A stretch of 60,257 bases of DNA from Flavobacteriales bacterium (GCA_013204105.1 JABMOM010000046.1:1-60257), one strand, 5' to 3'; counted from the stretch's first letter, positions 1 to 8,867 are shown. The notes: generated by a model from the sequence alone, not told the origin. A program made the numbers and translations.

Positions 1-798
1 CAAGCTTTCGTCGACATTGACGACCGTTTCCATTGCCTACATAACCCAGGAACTGGCATCGTAGACGCGTTGAATGCTGCGTTGAAACACACTTCCTGTA
101 CATGGGTGACGCGCATGGATGCCGACGACATCATGCCTCCTGAGAAACTGGAGTGGATGGCCAGTGCATTGGATAAACGCAAAGACTGCGTTGTGACCGG
201 AAGGGTGCGTTATTTCAGTCCAGCTCCAGTATCTGAAGGCTATAGAGCTTACGAAGCATGGCTCAATGAGCGCATCGACCAACAGGACCATTGGGAGTGG
301 GTATACCGCGAATGCGTCATCGCAAGCGCCAATTGGTTAACCCATCGCGACAATGTTCAATTTCCTACGGATGTGTACCCAGAAGATTATTCGTTGGTTT
401 TCGATTGGTATCGAAAGCAGTTGAACATAATTGGAATAGATCGGGTCACGCATATGTGGCGAGAGCATCTTGGTCGTACTTCACGCCACTCAGCTCACTA
501 TCAACAACCTGCATTCTTCAGAATGAAAACGGCGCGCTTCATTGAACTGGATCGCGATCACACACGTCCGCTGGTGGTATTAGGTGACAATGTCAAAACA
601 GACCTGCTAAAGGAAGAACTCGAAAGCATCGGTGAATCTCCACTACAGATCGAACGCAACGAAGTAAAAAGGATGGATTTGGTTGTGAACCCACAGGTGC
701 TCGTCGGCGTCTATCCTGCTCTTAGCGATCGCCACCGTTTAGAAGAATGGTTGAAAGCCAAGGGCCTGAAAATGGGGATAGATTGGTTTTATACGTGA
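1..798 (+). CDS. Family 2 glycosyltransferase, 5' end missing
   Basis: The frame is open from base 1, so the start lies outside the window; 265 codons are visible. A short Asp-rich stretch followed by RMDADD at about visible residues 38-43 is the GT-A nucleotide-sugar and metal binding region of family 2 glycosyltransferases, which transfer sugars to polysaccharide or lipid carriers in the cytoplasm. The last 80 or so residues (from about residue 185) go beyond a minimal GT-A fold: they open with a strand-like hydrophobic run, VVLGDN, and read like a small extra alpha/beta domain of unknown role. No membrane segment is visible. The acceptor cannot be told from the sequence. Family assignment is secure, specificity unknown. 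Confidence 0.85.
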   Translation, partial: QAFVDIDDRFHCLHNPGTGIVDALNAALKHTSCTWVTRMDADDIMPPEKLEWMASALDKRKDCVVTGRVRYFSPAPVSEGYRAYEAWLNERIDQQDHWEWVYRECVIASANWLTHRDNVQFPTDVYPEDYSLVFDWYRKQLNIIGIDRVTHMWREHLGRTSRHSAHYQQPAFFRMKTARFIELDRDHTRPLVVLGDNVKTDLLKEELESIGESPLQIERNEVKRMDLVVNPQVLVGVYPALSDRHRLEEWLKAKGLKMGIDWFYT

Positions 799-864
799 TG
801 TATCAAATTCTTAACGTAGATGTAGCAACACCCAAGTTAGATTTCTATTTCTTTGCACCTAGCT

Positions 865-1140
865 ATGATGCGAGCATTACTGAGCATATTTCTGATTTTC
901 AACCTGATGAATCTCTCCATAGAGATCTGGAATTGTTCCGTCTTGTTGGCAGAGCTCAACGAAGAAGCAGAGCGAGTGATTGAGGATCCTGTCTCCAACG
1001 ACGCACTGACCATCCAAGACATTTCTACTTTATTGGCTTCAGAACCTTGGCTGGCCGATTACCGCAACCACCACATCGACGAATTTTCGCAGAGTTGCGA
1101 TTATTTTGAAATTGACTCACCGCCTCCCGATTTAGGCTGA
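865..1140 (+). CDS. Small putative exported protein, unknown function
   Basis: A 91-residue product when read from the first of two adjacent ATG codons. The N-terminus (MMRALLSIFLIF) is hydrophobic and resembles a signal sequence or single membrane anchor; the rest is acidic and contains two cysteines, and it ends in a proline-rich SPPPDLG tail. No family recognised. A TATTTCTTTG string lies about 10 bases before the start and looks like a relaxed Bacteroidota -7 element, which favours an expressed gene. It lies between the glycosyltransferase and the SulP gene on the same strand. It could be a spurious frame, but codon use and the promoter-like element argue for a real small gene. Confidence 0.5.
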   Translation: MMRALLSIFLIFNLMNLSIEIWNCSVLLAELNEEAERVIEDPVSNDALTIQDISTLLASEPWLADYRNHHIDEFSQSCDYFEIDSPPPDLG

Positions 1141-1212
1141 TTTTAACAGGCGTGGATGCGTTGGCAATCCACACGAATCAGTTTCAAATCGTTCAAGCAT
1201 CAATTTTTTCAC

Positions 1213-2856
1213 ATGTTCAAACACATTGGTAAAGACCTGTCCGCAGGTCTCATCGTATTTTTAGTCGCCGTTCCCCTTTGCCTTGGTATTGCCCTAGCTT
1301 CAGGTGCTCCACTTTTTTCAGGAATCATCGCCGGCATCATCGGAGGTATTGTGGTAGGAGCCATTAGCGGCTCCACGCTCGGGGTCAGCGGTCCTGCAGC
1401 TGGCCTAGCTGTAATTGTTGCGGATGCCATCCTCAGGCTAGGTACAAATAGCGAAGGCATCTTCAGTATGGAAGTAGGTTTTCCGCTGTTCTTGACCGCC
1501 GTGGTGATAGGTGGCATAATCCAAATCGGATTGGCCTTTGCCCGAGCAGGAATCATCGGCTATTTCTTCCCCAACGCCGTAATCAAAGGCATGCTTACAG
1601 GCATTGGCATCATCATCATTCTGAAGCAGATCCCGCATGCCTTGGGCCATGATGTTATCGCCGAAGGATTAGACAGCTTTTGGCAAAAGGACGGCGAAAA
1701 CACCTTTTCGGAACTCTGGATCGCAATGGGTGATATCAACCCCGCCGCATTTATCGTGACCCTGCTGTCGCTCGGAATTCTCATTCTTTGGGAGCAAGGA
1801 TTCATGAAGCGCATTAAATTCTTTCAAATCATCCAAGGACCACTGGTAGTTGTAGTGTTGGGCATCATTGCGAGCAATTTATTTGCTTCCATTGAAGGAT
1901 TCTCGTTTGCGCAAGATGAAATGGTCGGACTCCCCATCGCCTCAGAAGAAGGTGGGTTCATTGCATTACTCACCTTCCCAGACTGGAGTGGACTTTTCAT
2001 CAAGGATGTTTGGGTGATGGGCTTTACCATCGCCGTCGTTGCCAGCTTGGAGACCTTGCTTTGCGTAGAAGCAAGCGACAAACTCGATCCAGAAAAAAAC
2101 GTCACCCCTACCAACCGCGAGCTCATCGCTCAGGGGACTGGAAATATCGTTTCCGGTTTGATCGGCGGCCTTCCGATCACCCAAGTGATCGTGAGGAGTT
2201 CTGCAAACATTCAATCCGGTGGCAAGACCAAATTGTCAGCGATCTTTCACGGTTTTCTACTTGTCTTCACCGTACTAGCCATTCCAGATGTGATGAACAT
2301 GATTCCTCTATCTAGCTTGTCGGCCATTCTCTTCTTGGTCGGATACAAATTGGCAAAGCCATCGATTTTCAAGCAGATGAGCAAGCAGGGAAGGACTCAA
2401 TTCATCACCTACATGATCACCGTAGTCAGCATTGTTTTGACAGACCTTCTGCTCGGTATTTCTATCGGCTTGGCGGTAGGTATCTTCATGATCCTTTACA
2501 AAAATTACAGTGTTCCCTTCTCCTTTTCAGAAAAGATCGATCCGGGCAAGCCGATCGAAATCCAGCTTTCGGAGAACGTCACCTTCTTGAACAAAGCCAG
2601 CCTGATGCAAGCCTTGAAAGTGATTCCCGATGGAAGCGAGGTAATCATTGATGCTACGCAATCGCATTACATTCACCCTGACATCATCGAGATCATCCAC
2701 GACTTCATTGACCACAGCAAAATACACGGCACTAAAGTGACGGTGATTGGTGACTTCGACGAGGTGAACTTTAACCACCTGGAGTATTTCAAGCACAAAG
2801 TCTCTCAAGATAGCACGGTTAAAACGCCGTACTTAGAATCGGTTTTGAAGAATTGA
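1213..2856 (+). CDS. SulP/SLC26 family inorganic anion transporter with STAS domain
   Basis: About 547 residues from the chosen ATG; an in-frame ATG at 1156 would add 19 polar residues not usual for the family, whose N-terminus normally begins just before the DLSAG-like segment seen here. The first 430 residues hold 10-14 hydrophobic segments typical of SulP transporters, including VPLCLGIALASGAP in the first core helix. The last 110 residues form a cytoplasmic STAS-like domain (ENVTFLNKASL then a strand-helix pattern). Family members carry sulfate, bicarbonate or other anions. The convergent neighbour is a beta-carbonic anhydrase sharing a bidirectional terminator, which makes bicarbonate a plausible substrate; that is inference, as sulfate cannot be excluded. 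Confidence 0.9.
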   Translation: MFKHIGKDLSAGLIVFLVAVPLCLGIALASGAPLFSGIIAGIIGGIVVGAISGSTLGVSGPAAGLAVIVADAILRLGTNSEGIFSMEVGFPLFLTAVVIGGIIQIGLAFARAGIIGYFFPNAVIKGMLTGIGIIIILKQIPHALGHDVIAEGLDSFWQKDGENTFSELWIAMGDINPAAFIVTLLSLGILILWEQGFMKRIKFFQIIQGPLVVVVLGIIASNLFASIEGFSFAQDEMVGLPIASEEGGFIALLTFPDWSGLFIKDVWVMGFTIAVVASLETLLCVEASDKLDPEKNVTPTNRELIAQGTGNIVSGLIGGLPITQVIVRSSANIQSGGKTKLSAIFHGFLLVFTVLAIPDVMNMIPLSSLSAILFLVGYKLAKPSIFKQMSKQGRTQFITYMITVVSIVLTDLLLGISIGLAVGIFMILYKNYSVPFSFSEKIDPGKPIEIQLSENVTFLNKASLMQALKVIPDGSEVIIDATQSHYIHPDIIEIIHDFIDHSKIHGTKVTVIGDFDEVNFNHLEYFKHKVSQDSTVKTPYLESVLKN

Positions 2857-2859
2857 TCC

Positions 2860-2896
2860 AACAAAAAAAGGGCCGCATGAGTGGCCCTTTTTTGTT
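2860..2896. terminator. Bidirectional intrinsic terminator
   Basis: A perfect inverted repeat with an A-tract, a GGGCC/GGCCC core, an 8-base loop and a T-tract lies between the convergent transporter and carbonic anhydrase genes, giving a U-run after the hairpin on either strand. Confidence 0.9.
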
Positions 2897-2911
2897 GTTG
2901 TAATAGCAAGC

Positions 2912-3538
2912 TTAATCCAACCTGTAAATCTCCATTATCTTGGAAAGAATGTGCGGAAAATCAATTTTCAAATCGATAATACTTCCTGACTTTAAATCAA
3001 ACACCCACCCATGAACAGTCAAATTTCTCTCGCGGTATGCCTTCTGCACAACTGAAGTTTTGATCACGTTGACACATTGCTCCTGCACGTTCAATTCGAC
3101 CAATCGATTGTATTTGTCGTTCTCGACTTCGATTTTATTCAATTCATCGCTATGTATGCGATACACATCACGAATGTTTCTGAGCCAAGGATTGAGTATA
3201 CCCAGATCGGCTGATTGCATTGCTGCTTTTACCCCGCCACAATTGTAATGTCCACAAACCACTACATGGTTAACCTTTAAGTGCGTAACAGCGAAATCGA
3301 TCACTGACATCACATTCAAGTCTGTATTGGGCACCATGTTGGCAATGTTTCGATGCACGAAGGCATCTCCAGGACTGATTCCCATGATCTCCTCTGCACT
3401 CACACGACTGTCGCTACACCCGATGTATAATATTTCGGGTGATTGGCCTTTGGCGAGGTGATCGAAATAATGCTCATCGATTTTCAGCTTTTCTTTAACC
3501 CAAGCTTTGTTGTTCTCAAAAATCTGCTCAATATTCAT
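2912..3538 (-). CDS. Beta-class carbonic anhydrase
   Basis: A 208-residue enzyme interconverting carbon dioxide and bicarbonate. The zinc ligands and catalytic pair are all visible: Cys41 and the Asp43/Arg45 dyad in GCSDSR, then His97 and Cys100 in CGHYNCGG. Length matches bacterial beta-CAs. The ATG at 3538 was chosen over a TTG nine codons upstream because family members begin close to this point. There is no signal peptide, so it is cytoplasmic. It is convergent with a SulP transporter; the two could cooperate in bicarbonate uptake or internal pH/CO2 balance, but they are not an operon. A promoter candidate with TTG and CATCTTTG 20 bases apart lies just upstream. Confidence 0.95.
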   Translation of the reverse strand: MNIEQIFENNKAWVKEKLKIDEHYFDHLAKGQSPEILYIGCSDSRVSAEEIMGISPGDAFVHRNIANMVPNTDLNVMSVIDFAVTHLKVNHVVVCGHYNCGGVKAAMQSADLGILNPWLRNIRDVYRIHSDELNKIEVENDKYNRLVELNVQEQCVNVIKTSVVQKAYRERNLTVHGWVFDLKSGSIIDLKIDFPHILSKIMEIYRLD

Positions 3539-3562
3539 AGTTCTGTTGGCTTTAAATCGCTT

Positions 3563-3593
3563 CAAAGATGTGCGCTGAGGATGTATTTCACAA
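3563..3593 (-). promoter_or_regulatory. Promoter candidate for the carbonic anhydrase gene
   Basis: On the minus strand TTG (3593-3591) and CATCTTTG (3570-3563) are separated by 20 bases, one mismatch and one base of spacing away from the Bacteroidota consensus TTG-N19-TAnnTTTG. The predicted start of transcription is about 20 bases before the ATG. Confidence 0.55.
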
Positions 3594-3839
3594 ATTAGAA
3601 GTTCAATTGGATATGTTTTAATGGCACGCTAAAAATGCATGGATCCGTCTTTGGGCATCCAGCTCATTTCAAAATGCCACAAGCAAGCACGAATTCTCAG
3701 AATTAAAAAGGGCGAATTGAATCACTTCTTTTACGTTCGATAAAACATAGGTTGCTACGTGCGCTCTTTTCCAAGTAATCGTTTGGGATTGCATAGTTGG
3801 AAAAGCGCCCGTTCTTTTGCAGAGTTCAATAGGAAGAAA
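3594..3839. other. Divergent intergenic region, no gene seen
   Basis: Together with the promoter just before it, this separates the carbonic anhydrase from the porin by about 300 bases. I see no credible reading frame or RNA. It holds a near-perfect small palindrome, AATTCT-C-AGAATT (3692-3704), and a weak -7-like TACGTTCG (3732-3739) that could serve the porin gene. Confidence 0.4.
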
Positions 3840-5171
3840 ATGAGAAAACAACAGCTATTCTTAAAGGCCGTCACTTGCTTAGGCATGGTGCTCCTTTCCA
3901 CTTCAGTTATGTCACAAGGCATCCCACAGGTCAAGTATAAGCTCAATGAGGATGGCTCAAATTACGTGCGATTCACAGGGCTCAATCAGGTTTGGTTGCG
4001 GCACACCGAGCTTAATCAAGGATCTACGCTTTTCGGCGACCCCGTTGAAAATATCACGGACATTGGAATCCGCCGCTTGCGCTTTCAGGTCATCGCTCAA
4101 TTGACTGATCGGGTATTTTTTTACGCTCAATTTGGTCACAACAACTTTTCTTTTCTCCAACCCCGGTATACGGGGTCCTTCTTTCACGATGCCATCACTG
4201 AGTTGAAACTGCATGAACAGCACCTTTCTTTAGGAGCAGGGCTTACTGGGTGGAGTGGATTGAGCAGGTACGCTTCTCCGAGTATTGGGAGCATGTTGAC
4301 CTTAGACGCGCCGCTTTATCAACAAGCCACGAATGGTCAAAATGATCAATTCCTCCGTAAATTGAGTCTATACGCCAAAGGACAAGTGGGTATATTGGAC
4401 TATCGATTAGCGGTTACCAAGCCCATGGCCGTTCAAAACGCTACCGGTGGTGCGCCGCTTCTCAATCCAGAGATGATCACCTTCAACACTCAGCCCGCTA
4501 ACTTTCAGTACCAAGGCTACTTCAAGTTTCAATTGCTCGACCAAGAGTCAAACTTGACGCCTTACAGCACTGGTACCTACCTGGGTCAAAAAAAGGTGTT
4601 AGCCATAGGGCTAGGTTTTATTCAGCAAAGCGACGCGATGTGGAAAACCGACGCCTTGGGCGATACGAATCGTGCGGATATGCGGCTAATGGGAGCTGAC
4701 GTCTTTTTCGACGTTCCACTCAATGCGGAAAGCGGCATGGCATATACCTTTTATGGGGCGTATACCTTCTACGATTTCGGACCGGGCTACGTACGAAATG
4801 TGGGAGTCATGAACATGGCCAATGGAACCAATGGCAAAGGCACCTTCAACGGCTCTGGAAACGCATTTCCGATGATCGGGACTGGCAATAGTCTATACCT
4901 GCAAACGGGGGTCGCATTTGGTAAAAATGTGATCACCGAGGGCGGAAAATTGCAGCCGTACGCTGCTGTACAGTATTCGGTGTTTCGAGGATTGGACGCA
5001 GCCATGCTTATGGCTGAAGGTGGAATGAACTGGTACCTGGACGGAACGACTGGATCTAAGGTGAGCGTGAACTACCAAAGTCGACCCATTTTTGATGCAA
5101 ATGGTGAAGGACAATTCGTGGAAATTGCTCGGCGCGGGATGATTCAGTTGCAATACCAAATCAGTTTTTAG
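3840..5171 (+). CDS. Putative outer-membrane porin (beta-barrel)
   Basis: A 443-residue exported protein. The N-terminus has a charged start, a hydrophobic core (FLKAVTCLGMVLLSTSV) and a signal peptidase site near MSQG. The mature part alternates polar and aromatic residues as in beta strands, with RRLRFQVIAQL resembling the strand found in phosphate-selective and related porins, and it ends in Phe (LQYQISF), the usual C-terminal signature of barrel proteins inserted by BAM. The start at 3840 was chosen because it places the signal peptide at the N-terminus; the longer frame adds 27 unlikely residues. Substrate unknown. It stands alone between divergent and spaced genes, so no operon hint. 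Confidence 0.75.
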   Translation: MRKQQLFLKAVTCLGMVLLSTSVMSQGIPQVKYKLNEDGSNYVRFTGLNQVWLRHTELNQGSTLFGDPVENITDIGIRRLRFQVIAQLTDRVFFYAQFGHNNFSFLQPRYTGSFFHDAITELKLHEQHLSLGAGLTGWSGLSRYASPSIGSMLTLDAPLYQQATNGQNDQFLRKLSLYAKGQVGILDYRLAVTKPMAVQNATGGAPLLNPEMITFNTQPANFQYQGYFKFQLLDQESNLTPYSTGTYLGQKKVLAIGLGFIQQSDAMWKTDALGDTNRADMRLMGADVFFDVPLNAESGMAYTFYGAYTFYDFGPGYVRNVGVMNMANGTNGKGTFNGSGNAFPMIGTGNSLYLQTGVAFGKNVITEGGKLQPYAAVQYSVFRGLDAAMLMAEGGMNWYLDGTTGSKVSVNYQSRPIFDANGEGQFVEIARRGMIQLQYQISF

Positions 5172-5242
5172 GTTGGGGTACTTTTAGTACAGACAATCAT
5201 CCACGGTGCCTGAAGCTTTCTTTACCCTATTTTCACCTCCTT

Positions 5243-6055
5243 ATGTCAAAAGAAGCTTACATCCTAGGCACCCATAATGAAGAATTAGACCGTCTTGGGT
5301 TTCAGCATCGGGTTTGGGCAGATGCTGCACACGCCCTTTGGCACAAGGCCAACTTCCGTGGTGGACAGCACATACTGGATCTTGGATGCGGCCCAGGTTT
5401 TGCGTCGTTTGACCTTGCAGGAATCGCAGGGCATCACGGACTAGTGACCGGCGTAGACCGATCTGCTGAATACATTGAATATGCGCAACAAAAATCGGAA
5501 GCCAGCGGTGTTCAAAACACTCGTTTCATGCATTCCGATTTCGCTGGCATGGAGCTCGGAAAAGAGCAATTTGATGCGGCTTACGCGCGATGGGTCTTCT
5601 CTTGGATTACCGATGTGGATGAGACCATCGTTAAGGTAGCTGCATCCTTGAAGCCCGGCGGCGTATTTGCCGTCCAGGAATACTTGCAATGGGGAACCTT
5701 TCAGATGGTCCCTGAACATCCAGATGTGCGTGTGATGATTGAAGCCTGCCGCGAAAGCTGGCGAATGATGGACAGTGAGATCGATATCGGCCGGACGCTT
5801 ACCGAGCGTTTTGAGAAGGCCGGACTATCGATTAGCCACGTGGCACCGCTGGAACGAACGGCGAGGGTCGACAGCCTGACTTGGCAATGGCCTACGGGGT
5901 TTTTGCGCATTTATGCAGTGCAATTGATGGCATTGGGACTCATTACGCAAGGTCAGCTCGAGCGCTATCTTGAGGTGCTGCCTGAAATCGAAGGACAAAA
6001 CAGCGCCTTTCTTGTGACCCCTCTGATGGTGGAGATCATTGGCATAAAACAATAA
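5243..6055 (+). CDS. Class I SAM-dependent methyltransferase
   Basis: A 270-residue soluble protein. Motif I of the Rossmann methyltransferase fold is clear (ILDLGCGPG, residues about 44-52), followed by the acidic ribose-binding position (TGVDRS) and a motif with HSDF that would contact the adenine. The C-terminal third is variable and would hold the acceptor site, which I cannot identify; similar proteins act on small molecules or quinone precursors. No signal peptide. It is followed after 27 bases by the TerB-like gene on the same strand, so the two may be cotranscribed. Confidence 0.85.
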   Translation: MSKEAYILGTHNEELDRLGFQHRVWADAAHALWHKANFRGGQHILDLGCGPGFASFDLAGIAGHHGLVTGVDRSAEYIEYAQQKSEASGVQNTRFMHSDFAGMELGKEQFDAAYARWVFSWITDVDETIVKVAASLKPGGVFAVQEYLQWGTFQMVPEHPDVRVMIEACRESWRMMDSEIDIGRTLTERFEKAGLSISHVAPLERTARVDSLTWQWPTGFLRIYAVQLMALGLITQGQLERYLEVLPEIEGQNSAFLVTPLMVEIIGIKQ

Positions 6056-6082
6056 TTCGAGCTTTTTAATCATCTTGTCCTC

Positions 6083-6487
6083 ATGGATCTGAACCACGAA
6101 CAGAAATTGAGTCTCTTGCATGAACTCATACGCATTGCCGGAGCAGACGGCGAGCACCGCGATGAGGAGTACGACATGCTGCATCTTGTTGCACAGCACC
6201 TCCAAGTAGAGCCAATGGAAATGGAATCATTATTCTCCGTTTCTGTCGATTTTCACCCTCCAAAAGAAGAATCACGCCGAATAGTAATCTTCTATCACAT
6301 GCTGCGCATGGTATGGGCTGATGGTGAGTTCGATCCCGATGAGGAAACCCTATTGCGAGATCTGGGTGCAAAGCTTGGCTTGCGTTTGCAAGCGATCGAC
6401 ACGACCATAGCTCGGTCGAAAATTTATCCGAATGGCAGCATCCCTGAATCGGAATTTCTGCAAATCTTCCAGCTGCATCACAATTGA
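6083..6487 (+). CDS. TerB-like (tellurite resistance family) protein
   Basis: A 134-residue helical protein of the TerB family. Two similar acidic segments, GADGEHRDEE and WADGEFDPDEE, mark the two metal-binding repeats (A-D-G-E followed by D/E residues) of the TerB/DjlA fold. Family members are cytoplasmic or membrane-associated, and their biochemical role is poorly known; tellurite resistance is only where the family was first named. It follows the methyltransferase by 27 bases. A second TerB-type domain in this window is fused to a J-domain at 59.0-59.7 kb, so there are two separate users of this fold nearby on the chromosome. Confidence 0.85.
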   Translation: MDLNHEQKLSLLHELIRIAGADGEHRDEEYDMLHLVAQHLQVEPMEMESLFSVSVDFHPPKEESRRIVIFYHMLRMVWADGEFDPDEETLLRDLGAKLGLRLQAIDTTIARSKIYPNGSIPESEFLQIFQLHHN

Positions 6488-6592
6488 TGGTTCATCCCTT
6501 CAATGCTCCGTAAAGATTAGCCTTGACCCGCTCCTCCTTCTCGCACAGATTTGGGTGTTGCATGTTTTACTTTCGCCCACACAATTTCATTT

Positions 6593-7708
6593 ATGCGTAT
6601 TCTGAAATACACCATCCTCACGGTGCTTTCTCTTGTGGCCGTGGGATTCATGGCCGCCGTTATCATCCTGCAATTGCCTCAATTCGGTACTAGACCACAG
6701 GGACAGTACCTAGCCGCTTTGCAGCAATCTGCTCAGCACAACGGAGAAGTCTTCGTCAATGAAGAAGGTGCCACTGCTGACATGGGAGGGCGCACATTGT
6801 TGAATGTAATCAAGGCCTACATGAATGCCCCGGAAGGAAGGCACCCGGATTCGTTGCCCATTCTCCATCCAGACCCAGCAGACGTGGCGCAAGACAGCCT
6901 TGGAGAATACCACCTCACTTGGTTTGGGCATTCGTCCTTTCTTCTTGAAGTCGACAATAAGAACATTCTGTTGGACCCTATGCTTGGACCTGCGGCAGCA
7001 CCCTTTAGTTTTCAGGTAAGGCGCTTTAGCCAAGACTTGCCAATCACCATGGAAAACCTTCCCCAGATCGATGCAGTGATTTTCTCTCACGACCACTACG
7101 ATCACTTGGATCACACCACTATACTAGCCATCAAAGACAAGGTCAGCCATTTCTATGTTCCACTTGGGTTAAAAGGCCACCTCGTTGGCTGGGGCGTAGA
7201 CTCCAACGCTGTAACTGAACTGGATTGGTGGGAAGAAGTGCAAATGGATGACATCCGCCTAGCCTGCACGCCTTCACAGCATTTTTCCGGCCGCGGTCTC
7301 ACCGACCGAAACACAACGCTTTGGTGTTCTTGGGTCATCACTACCCCTGAGCAGAACATCTATTTCAGTGGTGATTCAGGTTACTTTAAAGGGTTCAAAT
7401 CCATAGGCGAGAAATACGGCCCTTTTGATCTGGCCCTGATCGAGTGTGGACAGTACAATGAATTATGGCAAGCCATCCACATGCTTCCAGAACAATCTGC
7501 CCAAGCAGCGGTGGATTTGAATGCGAAAGCGATGATTCCAATACATTGGGGAATGTTCGAATTGGCTTTGCACCCTTGGAAAGAACCAGCGGAGCGGGTT
7601 ACGGTAAAAGCCAAGGAATTAGGCATGCCTTTACTAACCCCTAAGATCGGTGAGCGTCTTGCTATTAGAGAAGAACTGACTACTGATGAGTGGTGGAATG
7701 CTTATTGA
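6593..7708 (+). CDS. Metallo-beta-lactamase-fold hydrolase, NAPE-PLD/UlaG-like
   Basis: A 371-residue protein with one N-terminal membrane helix (residues about 5-28), so likely anchored to the inner membrane with the catalytic domain outside or inside. The metal site is visible: HDHYDHLDH (HxHxDH), an earlier GHSSFLLE, YFSGDSGY and the late PIHWGMF, an arrangement typical of the NAPE-hydrolysing phospholipase D and UlaG lactonase branch. The substrate in bacteria is unknown; phospholipid cleavage is possible. The ATG at 6593 was chosen over an upstream TTG because it begins directly with the membrane helix; a -7-like TACTTTCG sits 17 bases upstream. The next gene begins 16 bases after the stop. 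Confidence 0.85.
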   Translation: MRILKYTILTVLSLVAVGFMAAVIILQLPQFGTRPQGQYLAALQQSAQHNGEVFVNEEGATADMGGRTLLNVIKAYMNAPEGRHPDSLPILHPDPADVAQDSLGEYHLTWFGHSSFLLEVDNKNILLDPMLGPAAAPFSFQVRRFSQDLPITMENLPQIDAVIFSHDHYDHLDHTTILAIKDKVSHFYVPLGLKGHLVGWGVDSNAVTELDWWEEVQMDDIRLACTPSQHFSGRGLTDRNTTLWCSWVITTPEQNIYFSGDSGYFKGFKSIGEKYGPFDLALIECGQYNELWQAIHMLPEQSAQAAVDLNAKAMIPIHWGMFELALHPWKEPAERVTVKAKELGMPLLTPKIGERLAIREELTTDEWWNAY

Positions 7709-7724
7709 TGATAGACGCTGCAGA

Positions 7725-8303
7725 ATGAAAATGTACAGACACATAGGAGTAGCACTCTTTGCGCTCATTGCGGTGAGTTTCATTTCTCCGCAGGGGTTAG
7801 TTGCCCAGGATTTCAGCGGAGGACTTGAACAAGAAGAAACCGAAGCACCCCAAGAAGAAGAGGAATACAGCCTCAAGGAGCACATCAGATTAGGAGGCAA
7901 CGTGGGTGCCCAGTTCGGCAGCATCACATTTATCAATGTTTCACCAATGCTTGGTTATCAGTTTAACAAACGCTTCTTGTTGGGCATGAGGGGTACCTAC
8001 CAGTATTACAAGATCCAAGGGTATAATCAATTGTCTAGCAACGTCTTCGGCGCAAGTGGTTTTGGACGATTCTTCGCATTTGAGAATATCTATACGCATG
8101 CTGAGTACGAAGTATTGAACGGTTATTTCGATCGAAGCGGTGAACGCATCAACCTGCCCTTTCTATATTTTGGCATTGGCTACCTCCAGTCTATATCGAA
8201 CAACGTAGGTATAAGCGCCACCGCACTCTATGAAGTACTCCGCTTCAACACGTCTCCGTCTATCCTCCCAATGATACGGGTGGGAATCGTAGTAAGCCTA
8301 TGA
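7725..8303 (+). CDS. Exported outer-membrane barrel-like protein
   Basis: A 192-residue product with a clear signal peptide ending near LVAQD, then an acidic linker rich in Glu (EQEETEAPQEEEE), then about 140 residues of alternating strands with glycine/aromatic content (GYQFNKRFLLGMRGTYQYYK) that look like a small outer-membrane beta-barrel. It ends with a strand, MIRVGIVVSL. Start 7725 was chosen because it directly precedes the signal peptide and clears the stop of the hydrolase gene by 16 bases; the second ATG at 7731 is equally possible. No specific function can be assigned. Confidence 0.7.
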   Translation: MKMYRHIGVALFALIAVSFISPQGLVAQDFSGGLEQEETEAPQEEEEYSLKEHIRLGGNVGAQFGSITFINVSPMLGYQFNKRFLLGMRGTYQYYKIQGYNQLSSNVFGASGFGRFFAFENIYTHAEYEVLNGYFDRSGERINLPFLYFGIGYLQSISNNVGISATALYEVLRFNTSPSILPMIRVGIVVSL

Positions 8304-8343
8304 AGGCGAGTATGTATACTTGTATCGTAAAATCAATGCTATC

Positions 8344-8829
8344 ATGACACGTTTATTGATCCTTTCCGTCGCCTGTGGAATGCTGCTTCTAACTTCGAAC
8401 ATCCAAGCGCAGGGCGGCTGTTCAACGCTACTCGAATCGATCGATGATGCTCCGATGGAGGAAGTCTCGACGGAGTTTCGACGGTTGAAATCATACAACA
8501 ACCCTTACTGCGATACCACGGGCAGTGATTTTGAGAAGCTCATGAAAAAATTGGGCGATCAGCTCGTAGAAGTGGGCGCCACGAAGGATCAAGTCTTGAG
8601 CAGCATGGGAGAGCCATACTACCAAGGCGCTTTGGCCGATTACGAGAACCAAAAACTGACCATAGGGCGAGATGGAAAACCAACAGGAAAAGCCCTCCCT
8701 CCCTCTTACAAGATCCCAAGTGGCGATTATTTCATCGTTTACCTCTGGCGAAAGAAAGATTACTTGGTCTTTGCACTGAAAGGCGACAAGACTGCCGAAT
8801 CACGTTGGTGGGAAAAAGGAAAGTATTGA
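8344..8829 (+). CDS. Secreted protein of unknown function
   Basis: A 161-residue protein with a signal peptide (LLILSVACGMLLLTSNIQAQ) and a mature region of about 135 residues containing two cysteines that could pair (GGCSTLL and NPYCDTT). The mid-part resembles small lipocalin-like or BamE-like proteins only in general shape (KDQVLSSMGEP followed by strands), since the V..lGxP pattern is a feature of the SmpA/OmlA superfamily; this is a suggestion, not an assignment. It ends right at a strong bidirectional terminator. Confidence 0.65.
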   Translation: MTRLLILSVACGMLLLTSNIQAQGGCSTLLESIDDAPMEEVSTEFRRLKSYNNPYCDTTGSDFEKLMKKLGDQLVEVGATKDQVLSSMGEPYYQGALADYENQKLTIGRDGKPTGKALPPSYKIPSGDYFIVYLWRKKDYLVFALKGDKTAESRWWEKGKY

Positions 8830-8867
8830 GCATAAAAAAAGCCCCTTTTCGGGGCTTTTTTTTATGC
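8830..8867. terminator. Bidirectional intrinsic terminator
   Basis: A near-perfect inverted repeat GCAT-A(7)-GCCCC / TTTTC / GGGGC-T(8)-ATGC between convergent genes. On the minus strand the outer stem contains the stop codon of the small membrane protein gene (8862-8864), so termination begins before translation has cleared the hairpin. Confidence 0.9.

Noticed and set aside
1151-1176. Inverted repeat GTGGAT...ATCCAC before the SulP gene considered as a terminator or riboswitch stem
   Set aside because: Six base pairs with a 9-base loop and no T-run; no wider structure seen around it.
6083-6487. Calling the TerB-like protein part of a tellurite-resistance operon
   Set aside because: No other ter genes (terC, terD, terE) are near; the family name alone does not support this function.
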